Shown in pieces: positions 51,395-59,611 of a stretch of DNA of 64,000 bases. Position 1 is the stretch's first letter; each line of letters opens with the position of its first letter. The notes below the pieces were generated by a model. It did no database searches and had not been told where the DNA came from. It saw only the letters and a program-made list of their open reading frames with translations. The stretch is from Armatimonas rosea (GTDB lineage Bacteria > Armatimonadota > Armatimonadia > Armatimonadales > Armatimonadaceae), in NCBI RefSeq assembly GCF_014202505.1, contig NZ_JACHGW010000002.1, positions 1 to 64,000 on the forward strand, read 5' to 3'. The position numbers were made by a program, and so were the translations under genes.

Positions 51395-52516
51395 TCACCA
51401 GTCGCAGACCGAGCCGTCTTCGTCGTAGAGGTGCGGCGGTTTCCAGTCGTGGCCGAGCTTCTCGGCGATGGCGTCTTCGTCGAGCTCGATCCCCAGGCCC
51501 GGCTTGGTCGGGGTGGCGACATACCCATTGACGGGGACAAAGGGCTCTTTGAGGTAGCCCTCGCCCATATTGACCTGTTCTTGGATCAAGAAGTTGGGGA
51601 TGCTGGCATCGAGCTGGAGGCTGGCGGCGAAGGCGATCGGACCCAGCGGACAGTGCGGGGCGATCCCGGCGTAGTAGGCCTCGGCCATTCCCGCGATTAA
51701 GCGTAGCTCGAAGATCCCGCCGGCGTGGGAGATATCGGGCTGGAGGATGGTCGCGGCGCGCTTTTCCAAGACCTCACGGAAGCCCCACTTGGTGAAGAGG
51801 CGCTCGCCAGTAGCGATGGGCAAGTGCGTTCGTCTCGCAATATCTACCAAGATATCCACGTTTTGGCAGTTGACCGGCTCCTCAATAAACATCGGCTGGT
51901 AGGGCTCCAGCGCCTTGATGAGCAGCATCGCCGTGGCGGGGGGAACTGCGCCGTGGAAGTCGATGGCGATATCGATATCGGGGCCGGCAGCCTCGCGCAT
52001 GGCGGCGAACTTATCGCGGACGGTCTCCACAAAACCCGGCGTCTCGATCAGGCGCGGCGGGCGCCCGCCCGAAACTCCGGTCTTGATCGCCGTGTAGCCC
52101 TGCGCCAGCTTCGCCCGCACATTGGCCGCGCTCTGCTCGGGATCGTCGCCGAGGCCGCAGTGGGAGTAGACCCGAATCTTATCGCGGGTCGGGCCGCCCA
52201 GGAGCTCGTAGACGGGGACCCCCAGCGCCTTGCCCTTGATATCCCAGAGCGCCTGCTCGACCCCCGAGAGCGCGCTCGTGAGGATCTCGCCGCCTCGGTA
52301 GAACGCATGACGGTAGATCGCCTGCCAGTGGTGGATGATCTTGGTCGGGTCTTGGCCGATCAGCTCGCTCTCCAGCTCCTTGATCGCCATCGCACAGGTC
52401 TCCGCCCGGCCCTCTAAGAGTGGCTCCCCCAGCCCGACAATGCCTTCGTCGGTGTGAACCTTGAGAAACAGCCAGCGTGGCTGAACCAGAAATGTCTCCA
52501 GCTTGGTGATTTTCAT
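51395..52516 (-). CDS. dgoD: D-galactonate dehydratase family enolase
   Basis: A 373-aa mandelate-racemase/enolase superfamily enzyme that probably dehydrates D-galactonate or a similar sugar acid. Metal ligands are visible in AIDFHGAV (Asp), FIEEPV (Glu) and IATGERLFTKWGF (Glu), and a histidine follows in DISHAGG, all as in DgoD; APHCPLGPIAFAASLQLDA also fits. The start at MKITKLE follows TATTGT by 6 bases (leaderless). It occupies the place where dnaA is often found relative to rpmH. Confidence 0.88.
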   Translation of the reverse strand: MKITKLETFLVQPRWLFLKVHTDEGIVGLGEPLLEGRAETCAMAIKELESELIGQDPTKIIHHWQAIYRHAFYRGGEILTSALSGVEQALWDIKGKALGVPVYELLGGPTRDKIRVYSHCGLGDDPEQSAANVRAKLAQGYTAIKTGVSGGRPPRLIETPGFVETVRDKFAAMREAAGPDIDIAIDFHGAVPPATAMLLIKALEPYQPMFIEEPVNCQNVDILVDIARRTHLPIATGERLFTKWGFREVLEKRAATILQPDISHAGGIFELRLIAGMAEAYYAGIAPHCPLGPIAFAASLQLDASIPNFLIQEQVNMGEGYLKEPFVPVNGYVATPTKPGLGIELDEDAIAEKLGHDWKPPHLYDEDGSVCDW

Positions 52517-52522
52517 GTGCAT

Positions 52523-52528
52523 ACAATA
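52523..52528 (-). promoter_or_regulatory. -10 hexamer, leaderless dgoD-like gene
   Basis: TATTGT on the minus strand followed by ATGCAC and the ATG at 52516. Confidence 0.45.
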
Positions 52529-52540
52529 CCTGAAATCGCC

Positions 52541-52581
52541 TGTGGATAACTCCGGGGTGCCTGTGGATAACCTGTGGATAA
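52541..52581. promoter_or_regulatory. Three perfect DnaA boxes
   Basis: TGTGGATAA (reverse complement of the DnaA box TTATCCACA) occurs at 52541-52549, 52562-52570 and 52573-52581, all in the same orientation, with start distances of 21 and 11 bases, near whole helical turns. They lie between two divergent genes and overlap the -35 region of the TPR gene. Either a replication-origin part or a DnaA-controlled promoter. Confidence 0.75.
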
Positions 52582-52585
52582 CTGG

Positions 52586-52591
52586 TACAAT
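52586..52591 (+). promoter_or_regulatory. -10 hexamer, leaderless TPR gene
   Basis: TACAAT with a TGG just upstream (extended -10), then GCCGCT and the ATG at 52598. DnaA boxes lie directly upstream. Confidence 0.55.
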
Positions 52592-52597
52592 GCCGCT

Positions 52598-53149
52598 ATG
52601 CAAACTGCCGCAAAAAAGCCCACGAAAGCGACAAAAGGGTCATCGCCGCTTCAGGTATCGGGAATGATCAGCACCGTGGTGGATGGTCTCTGGGAGACGG
52701 GCGACCACTACTTCCACGATGGGGACTACACCCGCGTGGTGGCTCTTTTGCGCATCTGTGTCGAGGCCGACCAGAACTTCGACGAGGCCTACAGCTCCGC
52801 AGGCTATCTCCTCTGGAGCATGGGAGAGAGCAAGTCTGCCGAGGCCCTGCTTGAGTACGGCACCCGCCGCTCCAAGAAGCCGGGGGCACTCAATAGCGAG
52901 ATGGGGCAGCAGCTCTACCGCACCAACAACTACGCTGCCGCGGTCTCCTACCTCCAGAAAGCGATCAAGCTGGGAGGTAGTGGGGTGGATGTGATCACCT
53001 ACACCAGCCTCGGTCACTGCTACACCAAGCTCAAAAAATACGAAGACGCGGTGCAGGCATGGAAGCAAGTTGTTGCCAAGTTCCCGGACTTCCCCGCAGG
53101 GCCAAAGAACCTCCGGGACGCCGAGGAGCGCCTCAAGAGCGGTAAGTAG
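52598..53149 (+). CDS. TPR repeat protein
   Basis: A 183-aa soluble protein with three to four tetratricopeptide repeats (GDHYFHDGDYTRVVALLRICVEADQNFDEAYSSAGYLLW; MGQQLYRTNNYAAAVSYLQKAIKLG; SLGHCYTKLKKYEDAVQAWKQVVAKFPDF) after a basic, disordered N-terminus. It probably holds protein partners. Its promoter is overlaid by DnaA boxes, and it starts a rightward gene row with CPBP, YggU, trxB and acpS. Confidence 0.88.
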   Translation: MQTAAKKPTKATKGSSPLQVSGMISTVVDGLWETGDHYFHDGDYTRVVALLRICVEADQNFDEAYSSAGYLLWSMGESKSAEALLEYGTRRSKKPGALNSEMGQQLYRTNNYAAAVSYLQKAIKLGGSGVDVITYTSLGHCYTKLKKYEDAVQAWKQVVAKFPDFPAGPKNLRDAEERLKSGK

Positions 53150-53160
53150 AGCAGGCTAGC

Positions 53161-54498
53161 GTGCAGGCGCTTCCTAAGACAATCTATCTCTGGCTGGCCG
53201 TGCTTGTCCTGAGCTTTGCGGTGCGGGCTCAGAGGCAGCCGCTCCCCGCGCGCGGGAGTGTCGGCTACGAGACCTATGTCACCGCGGAGCAGAATACCCG
53301 CCTCGCCTTCGCCCAGCCGTCCAAGGAGCGCCGCGCCTCCCTGGAAGAGGCCCTCAAGGGCTACCAGCAGGTCGCGCGCATCACAGACCAGCCCAATCCC
53401 ACGCGAAAAGTGCTGATTGTTGGCAACCTCTTGGGCAAGTCCCTCGACGCTGCCGCGCTCAAGCGCCTCCCCGAGAAGGAGCGTCCCCTCTGGCAGGCGC
53501 TCTACGGCAAGCCGCCCACCCCGCCGCTCCCCGCCGATGCCGAGGCGCAGGTGCGGGCGATGCAGCTCCGTTTTTTAGACACGCAGGTGCTCGGGGAGGT
53601 CCTTCGCAAGCAGGGCAAGCGTGCCGAGGCGCTCGCACTGGAGAACCGGCGCGACGCGGGTGCCCAGCGGAGCAACCAGCGCTGGGAGTGGCTGACAGAC
53701 ATCCAGGCGGTCTTTGCCGTGGTCGGTTTCTGGTTGCTACTCTTTGTGCTCCAGCAAGCACACGCCCGGCGCTGGCAGCGGCTAGGGCGCATCCCCGAGC
53801 CGGCAGACAACAAGCTCGACTGGGGGACTCTCCTCGATGTCTTTGTCTTCTATCTTGCTCTCTACCGGGGCTTGGGAGTGCTCTCCAACACGGTTCTGCA
53901 GCAGCTCCACCTGAGCCCTGATCGCGTACTCTTCTCCGTCGGGCTACGGACGCTCTCCAGCACGGCGGCGATCGGCTATCTCTGGTGGCGCCTACGGCGG
54001 TGCAAGGCAACCTGGGCGGAGCTGGGGCTCACACGGGAGCGGCTGGGAGCCGATCTACTCTACGGGCTTGCGGGCTACGCGGCGCTCCAGCCAATCACCA
54101 TCGTGCTCCATCTGCTGAACACGAGATTTTTAATTCCCCACCTGGAGAGCGCGAGCAACTCGGTGCTGCCCATGATCGCCAACCGGACGAGTATCTCCGA
54201 TCAGGTCTTGCTCTTTGTGTCCACAAGCCTGCTAGCCCCGTTTTTTGAGGAGCTCTTCTTCCGGGGAGTGCTCTTCACGGGGCTTCGGCGGCGCTATGCG
54301 GGCGTGCCCAGCGTGCTGCTCTCGGCGGTGCTCTTTGCAATGGTCCATCCCCAGCGCGACTGGCTCCCGATCTTTGGGCTCGGGGTGGGGCTGGCGGTGT
54401 TGCGGCACCTGCGCCAGAGTGTCGTACCGGGGATGGTGGTCCACGCCCTCCAAAACGGGGGGACTTTCCTCATGCTCAATAGCGTTTTCGGACAGTGA
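53161..54498 (+). CDS. CPBP family intramembrane metalloprotease
   Basis: A 445-aa membrane protein with a leader and a soluble N-terminal half of helical repeats (to about 180), then eight spans holding the CPBP/Abi core: FFEELFFRGVLFTGLRR (EExxxR), AMVHPQRDW (histidine) and VVHALQNGG (second histidine region). These proteases resemble Rce1. The start is GTG at 53161, 11 bp after the TPR stop. The target is unknown. Confidence 0.9.
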   Translation: MQALPKTIYLWLAVLVLSFAVRAQRQPLPARGSVGYETYVTAEQNTRLAFAQPSKERRASLEEALKGYQQVARITDQPNPTRKVLIVGNLLGKSLDAAALKRLPEKERPLWQALYGKPPTPPLPADAEAQVRAMQLRFLDTQVLGEVLRKQGKRAEALALENRRDAGAQRSNQRWEWLTDIQAVFAVVGFWLLLFVLQQAHARRWQRLGRIPEPADNKLDWGTLLDVFVFYLALYRGLGVLSNTVLQQLHLSPDRVLFSVGLRTLSSTAAIGYLWWRLRRCKATWAELGLTRERLGADLLYGLAGYAALQPITIVLHLLNTRFLIPHLESASNSVLPMIANRTSISDQVLLFVSTSLLAPFFEELFFRGVLFTGLRRRYAGVPSVLLSAVLFAMVHPQRDWLPIFGLGVGLAVLRHLRQSVVPGMVVHALQNGGTFLMLNSVFGQ

Positions 54499-54507
54499 CG
54501 GAACTTC

Positions 54508-54783
54508 ATGACAGAGCTGGTTGTAACTCTTGCGGTGCGCGTGACGCCACGGGCGGATCGCAACTCGGTTGCCGGGGTTCGGAGCGATGGCGCGGTGCTG
54601 GTCCGTGTCACCGCTGCGCCCACGGATGGCCAGGCCAATAAAGCCGTGGTCGAGACCCTCGCCGAGGCGCTAAAACTAAAGAAAAATCAGGTTTCCCTGG
54701 TGAGCGGCGAGACCAGCCGCGACAAACGAATCCAAATTTGTGGCCTGAGTGCCCAAGAGATCAAGAGCAGGTTAGAGTCATGA
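54508..54783 (+). CDS. DUF167/UPF0235 (YggU) family protein
   Basis: A 91-aa protein of the YggU family: VRVTPRADRNSVAGV, VRVTAAPTDGQANKAVVETLAEAL and the closing VSLVSGETSRDKRIQI are the full family pattern. The function is unknown. It lies 9 bp after the CPBP gene and overlaps the trxB start by 4 bp (ATGA). Confidence 0.92.
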   Translation: MTELVVTLAVRVTPRADRNSVAGVRSDGAVLVRVTAAPTDGQANKAVVETLAEALKLKKNQVSLVSGETSRDKRIQICGLSAQEIKSRLES

Positions 54784-55724
54784 GCGAACTACGCGATATC
54801 GTCATTATCGGCAGCGGCCCCGCGGGCCTCACCGCCGCCATCTACGCCGCCCGCGCGGAGCTAAAACCGCTGGTCTTTGAAGGCCCCCAGCCCGGCGGCC
54901 AGCTCACGATCACGACCGAGGTGGAGAACTTCCCTGGCTTTGCCCATCCCATCGAGGGCCCGGAGCTCATGGACGCCATGCGCGAGCAAGCCATCCGTGT
55001 CGGCACCGAGGTGCGGATGGATTGGATTGGGAAGGTTGATCTCTCTCAGAGGCCCTTTGCCATTGAGACCACAACGGGCGAGGTGGTTCATGCTAAGACC
55101 CTGGTCATTGCAACAGGCGCATCGGCCAAGTGGCTCGGACTGGAGAGCGAGACGATCCTACGTAGCACTCCCAGTGGTGCTGTCTCCGCCTGTGCTACCT
55201 GTGATGGTTTCTTCCACAAGGGCAAGGATGTAATCGTGGTGGGAGGGGGCGACACGGCGATGGAAGAGGCGATGTACCTAACCCGCATCTGCAACTCTGT
55301 GACCGTCATTCATCGCCGGGATACGCTTCGTGCCAGCAAGATCATGGCAGACCGTGCTTTGAAGAACCCCAAGATCAAGTTTATTTGGGACAGTGGGATT
55401 GAGGAGATTCTGGGAGTTGAGGAGAAGAAGGCTCGTGGTGTGCGGGTGAAGAATCTCAAGACAGGTGAGATAAGTGAAATCGCTGCTGGAGCGGTCTTTA
55501 TTGCCATTGGTCACCAGCCCAACACAAGCCTCTTCACAGGGCAGCTTCCTATGGACGAGACCGGCTACTTGGTCACCGATGGTGTCAAGACCCCGATTGA
55601 GGGCTGTTTTGCCGCGGGCGATGTCTACGACACGGTCTACCGGCAAGCAGTGACGGCGGCGGGGATGGGCTGCATGGCCGCGATTGAGGCCATTCGCTTT
55701 ATCGAGGCCGAAGAGAGCCACTAG
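54780..55724 (+). CDS. trxB: Thioredoxin-disulfide reductase
   Basis: A 314-aa flavoenzyme passing NADPH electrons to thioredoxin. FAD loop IIGSGPAGLTAAIYAARA at residues 9-26, redox pair CATC (SACATCDGFF), NADPH loop VVGGGDTAMEEAMYL, C-terminal GCFAAGDVYDTVYRQAVTAAGMGCMAA. It is coupled by ATGA to the YggU gene. The acpS reading frame starts directly after its stop. The middle of the gene uses somewhat fewer G/C-ending codons than its neighbours. Confidence 0.96.
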   Translation: MSELRDIVIIGSGPAGLTAAIYAARAELKPLVFEGPQPGGQLTITTEVENFPGFAHPIEGPELMDAMREQAIRVGTEVRMDWIGKVDLSQRPFAIETTTGEVVHAKTLVIATGASAKWLGLESETILRSTPSGAVSACATCDGFFHKGKDVIVVGGGDTAMEEAMYLTRICNSVTVIHRRDTLRASKIMADRALKNPKIKFIWDSGIEEILGVEEKKARGVRVKNLKTGEISEIAAGAVFIAIGHQPNTSLFTGQLPMDETGYLVTDGVKTPIEGCFAAGDVYDTVYRQAVTAAGMGCMAAIEAIRFIEAEESH

Positions 55725-56216
55725 ATGGATTCTTCCCCCCTAACCCCCGCCGGGCGGGGGGACAAAGAGGAAAAAGACTTTGTTTCCCCCCCGTTGCACG
55801 GGGGCTGGGGGGCAGGACAAAACGTTGTCGCAGTGGGTGTCGATCTGACCGATGTTCCGCGCATTCGCAAGGCGCTCGGGGAGTTCCCCGAGCGCTTTGT
55901 CAAGCGTATCCTCACCGAGAGCGAGGCGGCCTACTGTCTCTCCCGCCCCGACCCTGCGCCCCATATCGCTGCCCGCTTCGCCGCCAAAGAGGCGGTCATC
56001 AAGTGCCTCGGGGGCGGGGTGGCGTTTAAAGAGATCTGTGTCGAGCGGGCGCTGAGCGGCGCGCCCAGTATCGCGCTCACCGGAAAAGCCGCCGAGCTCG
56101 CCGCGGGCCGGAAGATCCTTATCTCCCTCACCCACCTCCCCGAGATCGCCTGCGCCTTTGCGGTGCTCGTCGAGGCAGGTGAGCACAACTTAAGTCACGC
56201 CGACACAGGCGCGTAG
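55725..56216 (+). CDS. acpS: Holo-ACP synthase with repeat-derived N-terminus
   Basis: Phosphopantetheinyl transferase that activates acyl carrier protein. The enzyme core starts at VVAVGVDLTDVPRI (metal-binding Asp) and has ARFAAKEAVIKCLGGG (Glu/Lys site) and ILISLTHLPEIACAFAVL. The only ATG is at 55725, one base after the trxB stop; from there a family A repeat adds about 35 residues (SPLTPAGRGDKEE...GGWGAG) before the core. A GTG at the core (55827-55841 region) would avoid it. The core is of normal length. Confidence 0.88.
   Translation: MDSSPLTPAGRGDKEEKDFVSPPLHGGWGAGQNVVAVGVDLTDVPRIRKALGEFPERFVKRILTESEAAYCLSRPDPAPHIAARFAAKEAVIKCLGGGVAFKEICVERALSGAPSIALTGKAAELAAGRKILISLTHLPEIACAFAVLVEAGEHNLSHADTGA
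55735..55813 (+). repeat. Family A repeat at the start of acpS
   Basis: CCCCCCTAACCCCCGCCGGG on the left and GCACGGGGGCTGGGGGG on the right, same orientation and same frame relative to the gene as the copy in the DUF1553 gene. It encodes the extra residues 4-31. Confidence 0.88.
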
Positions 56217-56768
56217 CCAGGATAAGTTCTCCTGCCATAGCTCCTCAAGCTGCGCAACGGGCAAAACAGAGGAACCACCGAGCTCAATCAGGACACAAAG
56301 CTCTGTGGCGTAGATGGCTCTCCAGTCCCGCTCGCTCGTTTTCCGTCCATCCGATTGAGTATGTGCAATATTTCTCTGGTAGCCGGAGGTTAGCCGCCCC
56401 TCAAGGCGTGCCTCCACGAAACCAGCCACCCGTATACGCTCAATACAAGCTCGGGCGAGTTCCGTTTCCCCAACCGAGTGTAGCAAGCGGGCTTGGAGAG
56501 CCAGCGTACGCTCCACCCACCCCCAGAGTTTATGGTTATCGGCAAAGGCATACTGAGTGAGAAATGTGCATGTCTCTAGGGCATCTTGGTCGCGCTGGAA
56601 GACATAAGACCAGTACGCTAAGTACATCGCGTCCTCCAGGGCGCGCGATGTACTCCAGCGGAAGTCCTTCGAGGCTCGGTGTTTCATACGTGCCATAAAG
56701 GGGCTTGTGTCGCCTACGGCATCGAATGAGTTAGGGAGGCAGATCGCCTCGACAATGCGCTCGGGCAT
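56190..56768 (-). CDS. Hypothetical protein
   Basis: A 192-aa soluble, helix-rich protein. Segments such as EDAMYLAYWSYVFQRDQDALETCTFLTQYAFADN and GWVERTLALQARLLHSVGETELARACIERI resemble helical-repeat (TPR-like) packing. No catalytic motif was recognised. The 3' end overlaps acpS by 27 bp (convergent). It lies 5 bp after the VOC gene's upstream neighbour boundary, in a leftward row of small genes. Confidence 0.55.
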   Translation of the reverse strand: MPERIVEAICLPNSFDAVGDTSPFMARMKHRASKDFRWSTSRALEDAMYLAYWSYVFQRDQDALETCTFLTQYAFADNHKLWGWVERTLALQARLLHSVGETELARACIERIRVAGFVEARLEGRLTSGYQRNIAHTQSDGRKTSERDWRAIYATELCVLIELGGSSVLPVAQLEELWQENLSWLRACVGVT

Positions 56769-56773
56769 GGAGG

Positions 56774-57166
56774 CTAGGGTGTCCCGAAGTTCAGCTCGAC
56801 ACGGTTGCCCGCCGGGTCCACGATAAAGAACTGGAGCTGGCCGGTGAGGGGGATCGTGGTCTTGTGAAACGGGACGCCTTTTTCATTGAGTAGCGCCTCG
56901 ACCGCGACAAAATCGGTGCAGTCGAAGGCAAAGTGGTCGAAGTAGGTCGGGGTTTCTTTCTGGTGGATCTCGCCCTCCTCGGCCTCGTAGAGGTGCACGA
57001 CTGCGGCGTCGGTGGCGCCCTCGGCGTAGAGCCAGTAGCCAAAGCCGGGGAACGGCGGGCGGAAGCCCTCGTGCAGCCCGACAATCTCGCAGTAGAAATC
57101 GCGGACGGAGTCGAGCAGGGGGCGTGGGGCGCGGATATTGATGTGGTTTAGGCCATGAGTTGCCAT
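56774..57166 (-). CDS. VOC/glyoxalase family protein
   Basis: A 130-aa vicinal-oxygen-chelate protein. LNHINIRAPRPLLDSVRDFYCEIVGL opens the first module, YFDHFAFDCTDF starts the second, and FFIVDPAGNRVELNF closes it. Metal ligands probably are His8, the histidine in DHFAFD and the Glu in RVELNF. Typical of lactoylglutathione-lyase-like or fosfomycin-type enzymes; the substrate is unknown. Confidence 0.88.
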   Translation of the reverse strand: MATHGLNHINIRAPRPLLDSVRDFYCEIVGLHEGFRPPFPGFGYWLYAEGATDAAVVHLYEAEEGEIHQKETPTYFDHFAFDCTDFVAVEALLNEKGVPFHKTTIPLTGQLQFFIVDPAGNRVELNFGTP

Positions 57167-57178
57167 AGAAATTCTCCC

Positions 57179-57631
57179 TCAGTGAGGATTTGGTGCCGCA
57201 TTGTAGCACGAATCGTCGGTGTCGATCCCAAACCGTGCCAGGCTCATGCAGGCCGCGCTGGCGACACAGGCGGGATCGTCCCAGTGGGTAGCGAGCTCTT
57301 TCAGTAGTGGAATCGCCCGTGGGTCTCCGAGATACCCCAGCGACATAACGGCATCGTAGCGCACCAAGTCATCGGGGTCGTGGACAAACGCGGCAACGAC
57401 GGGAAATACCTCCGGTGCGCCGGTCTTGCCCAGAAGATAGGCCACCCGAAGCCGGACGCGCGGGTTCTCGTTACCAACCAGCTCCAGAAGCTGCCCGATA
57501 GCCTTTGTCCCAAAACGCAGGAGCCGCAGCTCTGCCTGAGTCGCCGTGGCGTCGTCGTCGCTGGCCAGGTTCACCAAATGCCCCGCAATCCGCCGCCGCG
57601 TGTCTGGCGAAGCTAGCTCTGGTAGTGCCAT
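57179..57631 (-). CDS. HEAT-repeat protein
   Basis: A 150-aa protein with three to four HEAT/PBS-type helical repeats (AIGQLLELVGNENPRVRLRVAYLLGKTG; VFPVVAAFVHDPDDLVRYDAVMSLGYLGDPRAIPLLKELA). Such proteins scaffold partners, or bind lyase substrates in phycobilin systems. The start at MALPELASP was chosen because earlier codons overlap the upstream gene. It overlaps that gene by 19 bp. Confidence 0.75.
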   Translation of the reverse strand: MALPELASPDTRRRIAGHLVNLASDDDATATQAELRLLRFGTKAIGQLLELVGNENPRVRLRVAYLLGKTGAPEVFPVVAAFVHDPDDLVRYDAVMSLGYLGDPRAIPLLKELATHWDDPACVASAACMSLARFGIDTDDSCYNAAPNPH

Positions 57632-58065
57632 GCTCTCACCAGTTTCCCCTTGGTATCGAAGTGAACCGCGAGGCCGTCGCCGTCCATACGAAACCCACTC
57701 CACGCCCCAACCGAGTAGCACCAGATCGTGCCGGTGGTTTTCAAGGCGAAGTATTCTGGGGCTTGCTTGGAGCTTGGCACACCAAGGAGACGCTCAACAG
57801 CCGCCTCGGACATTCCCGGTTTCAGATAGTTTTCCAGGAGGTCTACCACCATCCGACCACGTGGGCTGTCTTGTGTCTCGGCGTTGGCCTGTGTCCAGAT
57901 TTTTTGGTCGAACCTGCGGTCATCAAAGGGATAGGCAAAGGGAGGGCCAGCGGCATCGGCCAGCCATCCAAGGAGGGGAGGCCCACCGAACACTAGGGCC
58001 ACACCGCCACCTAGCAGATAGCCTATTCTTAAAAACCTATTTTTTCTTTGCGTAGAACTCTTCAT
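57613..58065 (-). CDS. Hypothetical membrane-anchored protein, BamE-like
   Basis: A 150-aa protein with one N-terminal membrane span (IGYLLGGGVALVFGGPPLLGWL) and a soluble domain containing LLENYLKPGMSEAAVERLLGVPSS and a later beta hairpin (IWCYSVGAWSGF...LAVHFDTKGKLV). This pattern resembles the SmpA/BamE fold, although the similarity is loose. GGAG lies 8 bases before the ATG. The role is unknown. Confidence 0.6.
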   Translation of the reverse strand: MKSSTQRKNRFLRIGYLLGGGVALVFGGPPLLGWLADAAGPPFAYPFDDRRFDQKIWTQANAETQDSPRGRMVVDLLENYLKPGMSEAAVERLLGVPSSKQAPEYFALKTTGTIWCYSVGAWSGFRMDGDGLAVHFDTKGKLVRAWHYQS

Positions 58066-58066
58066 G

Positions 58067-58585
58067 CTATATCTCCCTCGGGTCACAAAGCTTGGCTAGA
58101 AGGGCGAGAAATGAGGGAGCGACTGTCTGGCAGGCGGGCTGGAGGGCCTCTCGGTTTTGCCAGGCATTGTGTGGGGCCTGGTCATGGTCGATGCAGACAA
58201 TGGGATAGTCAGTGCTCTGTGTGGCTTGGGCTATATCGAAGCAGAGCGGGTCGCCACAAGGTCCGCATCCGAACTGTAGGTAGCCGAGTGGCCAGAGCTC
58301 GTTGCAGAGGAGAAAAGTCTCCGCCAGCGTGAGAGGATCGTCTTTGGGCACACCGGGCAACATATAGTCACCCGCCTCGATTGCCGCAAAGCTGCCGCAG
58401 GTCAGGTAGGTGCGAAACGTGGCCGGGAGTGCGACGGGAAGCCGCGACTCTAGTGCCTGGAGAGGCTTTGGGGGCTGGGGCGTCTCACGAAATGTAAACT
58501 CTGCGCGAATCTCAGGTGGCGCGTCGAGAAGCTGTGCGGCGCGCATGTCGAAGTAGCGCCGCACGTAGTCCTGCACGGTGAGCAT
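58067..58585 (-). CDS. SMI1/KNR4 (SUKH) family protein
   Basis: A 172-aa SUKH-superfamily protein: LQALESRLPVALPATFRTYLTCGSFAAIEAGDYMLPG and GYLQFGCGPCGDPLCFDIAQ are the family signatures. Bacterial members are often immunity proteins against toxins, but here no toxin gene is beside it. TAAAGT followed by AGCCC precedes the ATG. It ends 2 bp before the BamE-like gene starts. Confidence 0.8.
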   Translation of the reverse strand: MLTVQDYVRRYFDMRAAQLLDAPPEIRAEFTFRETPQPPKPLQALESRLPVALPATFRTYLTCGSFAAIEAGDYMLPGVPKDDPLTLAETFLLCNELWPLGYLQFGCGPCGDPLCFDIAQATQSTDYPIVCIDHDQAPHNAWQNREALQPACQTVAPSFLALLAKLCDPREI

Positions 58586-58588
58586 GGG

Positions 58589-59611
58589 CTACTTTATCCG
58601 TGGCTCTTGCTGGCGCCAGGCGACATAATCGAAGCTCCAGCGGTAGTTTTGCGAGAACTGCTTGCCTCCCCAGACCTCCGGCCAGCCGTGGACCACGCCA
58701 TCGGCGAAGATCTTGTCGCCCGCCTCTAGGAAGTACGGCGCACCGGTCTCGTGCCAGAGCCAGCCGTAGACGGGGACGATGAGTAGATTGATCGCGGGCC
58801 AGTAGGTGGTGGGGTTTCCGGTGTTGGAGATAAAGGCGTGGTGGGGGGCGCTGTAGCACTTGTCGTAGGTGAGGCGCGCGACGGCATCCAGCGACGTGCG
58901 GATTCTCTCCTTATCGGCCTGCGCGGTACCAGGCTGCTGGTAGACCTCGATCAAGGCCTCGGCGGTCAGGGCGAACATGAAGGGCTGGAACTTGGCACCG
59001 GAGTCACCGGGGTAGGGGCGGGCAGGGTAGGCTTGGAGGTAGGCGCGCCAGGTGTCGAGCTGGAAGTAGGCGATATCCAGGTACGGGTCGCGTCCGGCAA
59101 ACTCCGGGTCCCCGAGCGCCTTGGCCGCGCTCCATGCCTCGATGGCGTAGGCGATCTCCCGGCTGGCGTCCACGAACGACGGCGTCTTAACCCAGCCCGC
59201 GATATCTGCCTTGTGCTGGGGCTGTGAGAACTTCCCACGCCGCGCGATCAGGAGCACCTCTTGCTTGGCGGTGGTGTCGTTGTCCTCAGTGGCATCGAGC
59301 AGGGAGCCCTTGGTGAAGTTGCGCCAGCCATCGACATAGTGCCCGACAGTCGGGCAGGTGGCATACGAGCGGTAGTAGAGGCGGCACTTCTTGGCGGCCT
59401 CCAGCCAGCTCCGGTCTTTGGTGTAGCGGGCGATCTGCCGAAAGACCCGGTTGCCGTCGTAGTACCACACCAGGTTTTCGTTGAGCACTTTGCAGCCGGA
59501 GCGTGTGCAGCCGCTATGGTCGATCGCGCCCGGTTGGGCGGCGATGATCTTGGCGCAGTCGGTCATGTGCGCCTCCCAAGTGGCGAGCTGGGGGATGGGC
59601 TTGAGTCTCAT
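58589..59611 (-). CDS. Hypothetical protein, alpha/alpha-toroid-like
   Basis: A 340-aa protein without signal peptide. Repeated helical segments with aromatic residues (NLVWYYDGNRVFRQIARYTKDRSWLEAAKKCRLYYRSY; LDIAYFQLDTWRAYLQAYPARPY; FMFALTAEALIEVY) suggest a six-hairpin glycosidase-like fold. No catalytic residues can be assigned. The start at 59611 overlaps the SnoaL-like gene by 4 bp, so they are co-transcribed. Confidence 0.65.
   Translation of the reverse strand: MRLKPIPQLATWEAHMTDCAKIIAAQPGAIDHSGCTRSGCKVLNENLVWYYDGNRVFRQIARYTKDRSWLEAAKKCRLYYRSYATCPTVGHYVDGWRNFTKGSLLDATEDNDTTAKQEVLLIARRGKFSQPQHKADIAGWVKTPSFVDASREIAYAIEAWSAAKALGDPEFAGRDPYLDIAYFQLDTWRAYLQAYPARPYPGDSGAKFQPFMFALTAEALIEVYQQPGTAQADKERIRTSLDAVARLTYDKCYSAPHHAFISNTGNPTTYWPAINLLIVPVYGWLWHETGAPYFLEAGDKIFADGVVHGWPEVWGGKQFSQNYRWSFDYVAWRQQEPRIK

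Noticed and set aside
58067-58585. Polymorphic toxin/immunity locus suggested by the SUKH protein
   Set aside because: No toxin, Rhs or secretion-domain gene is beside it; a SUKH domain alone is not sufficient.
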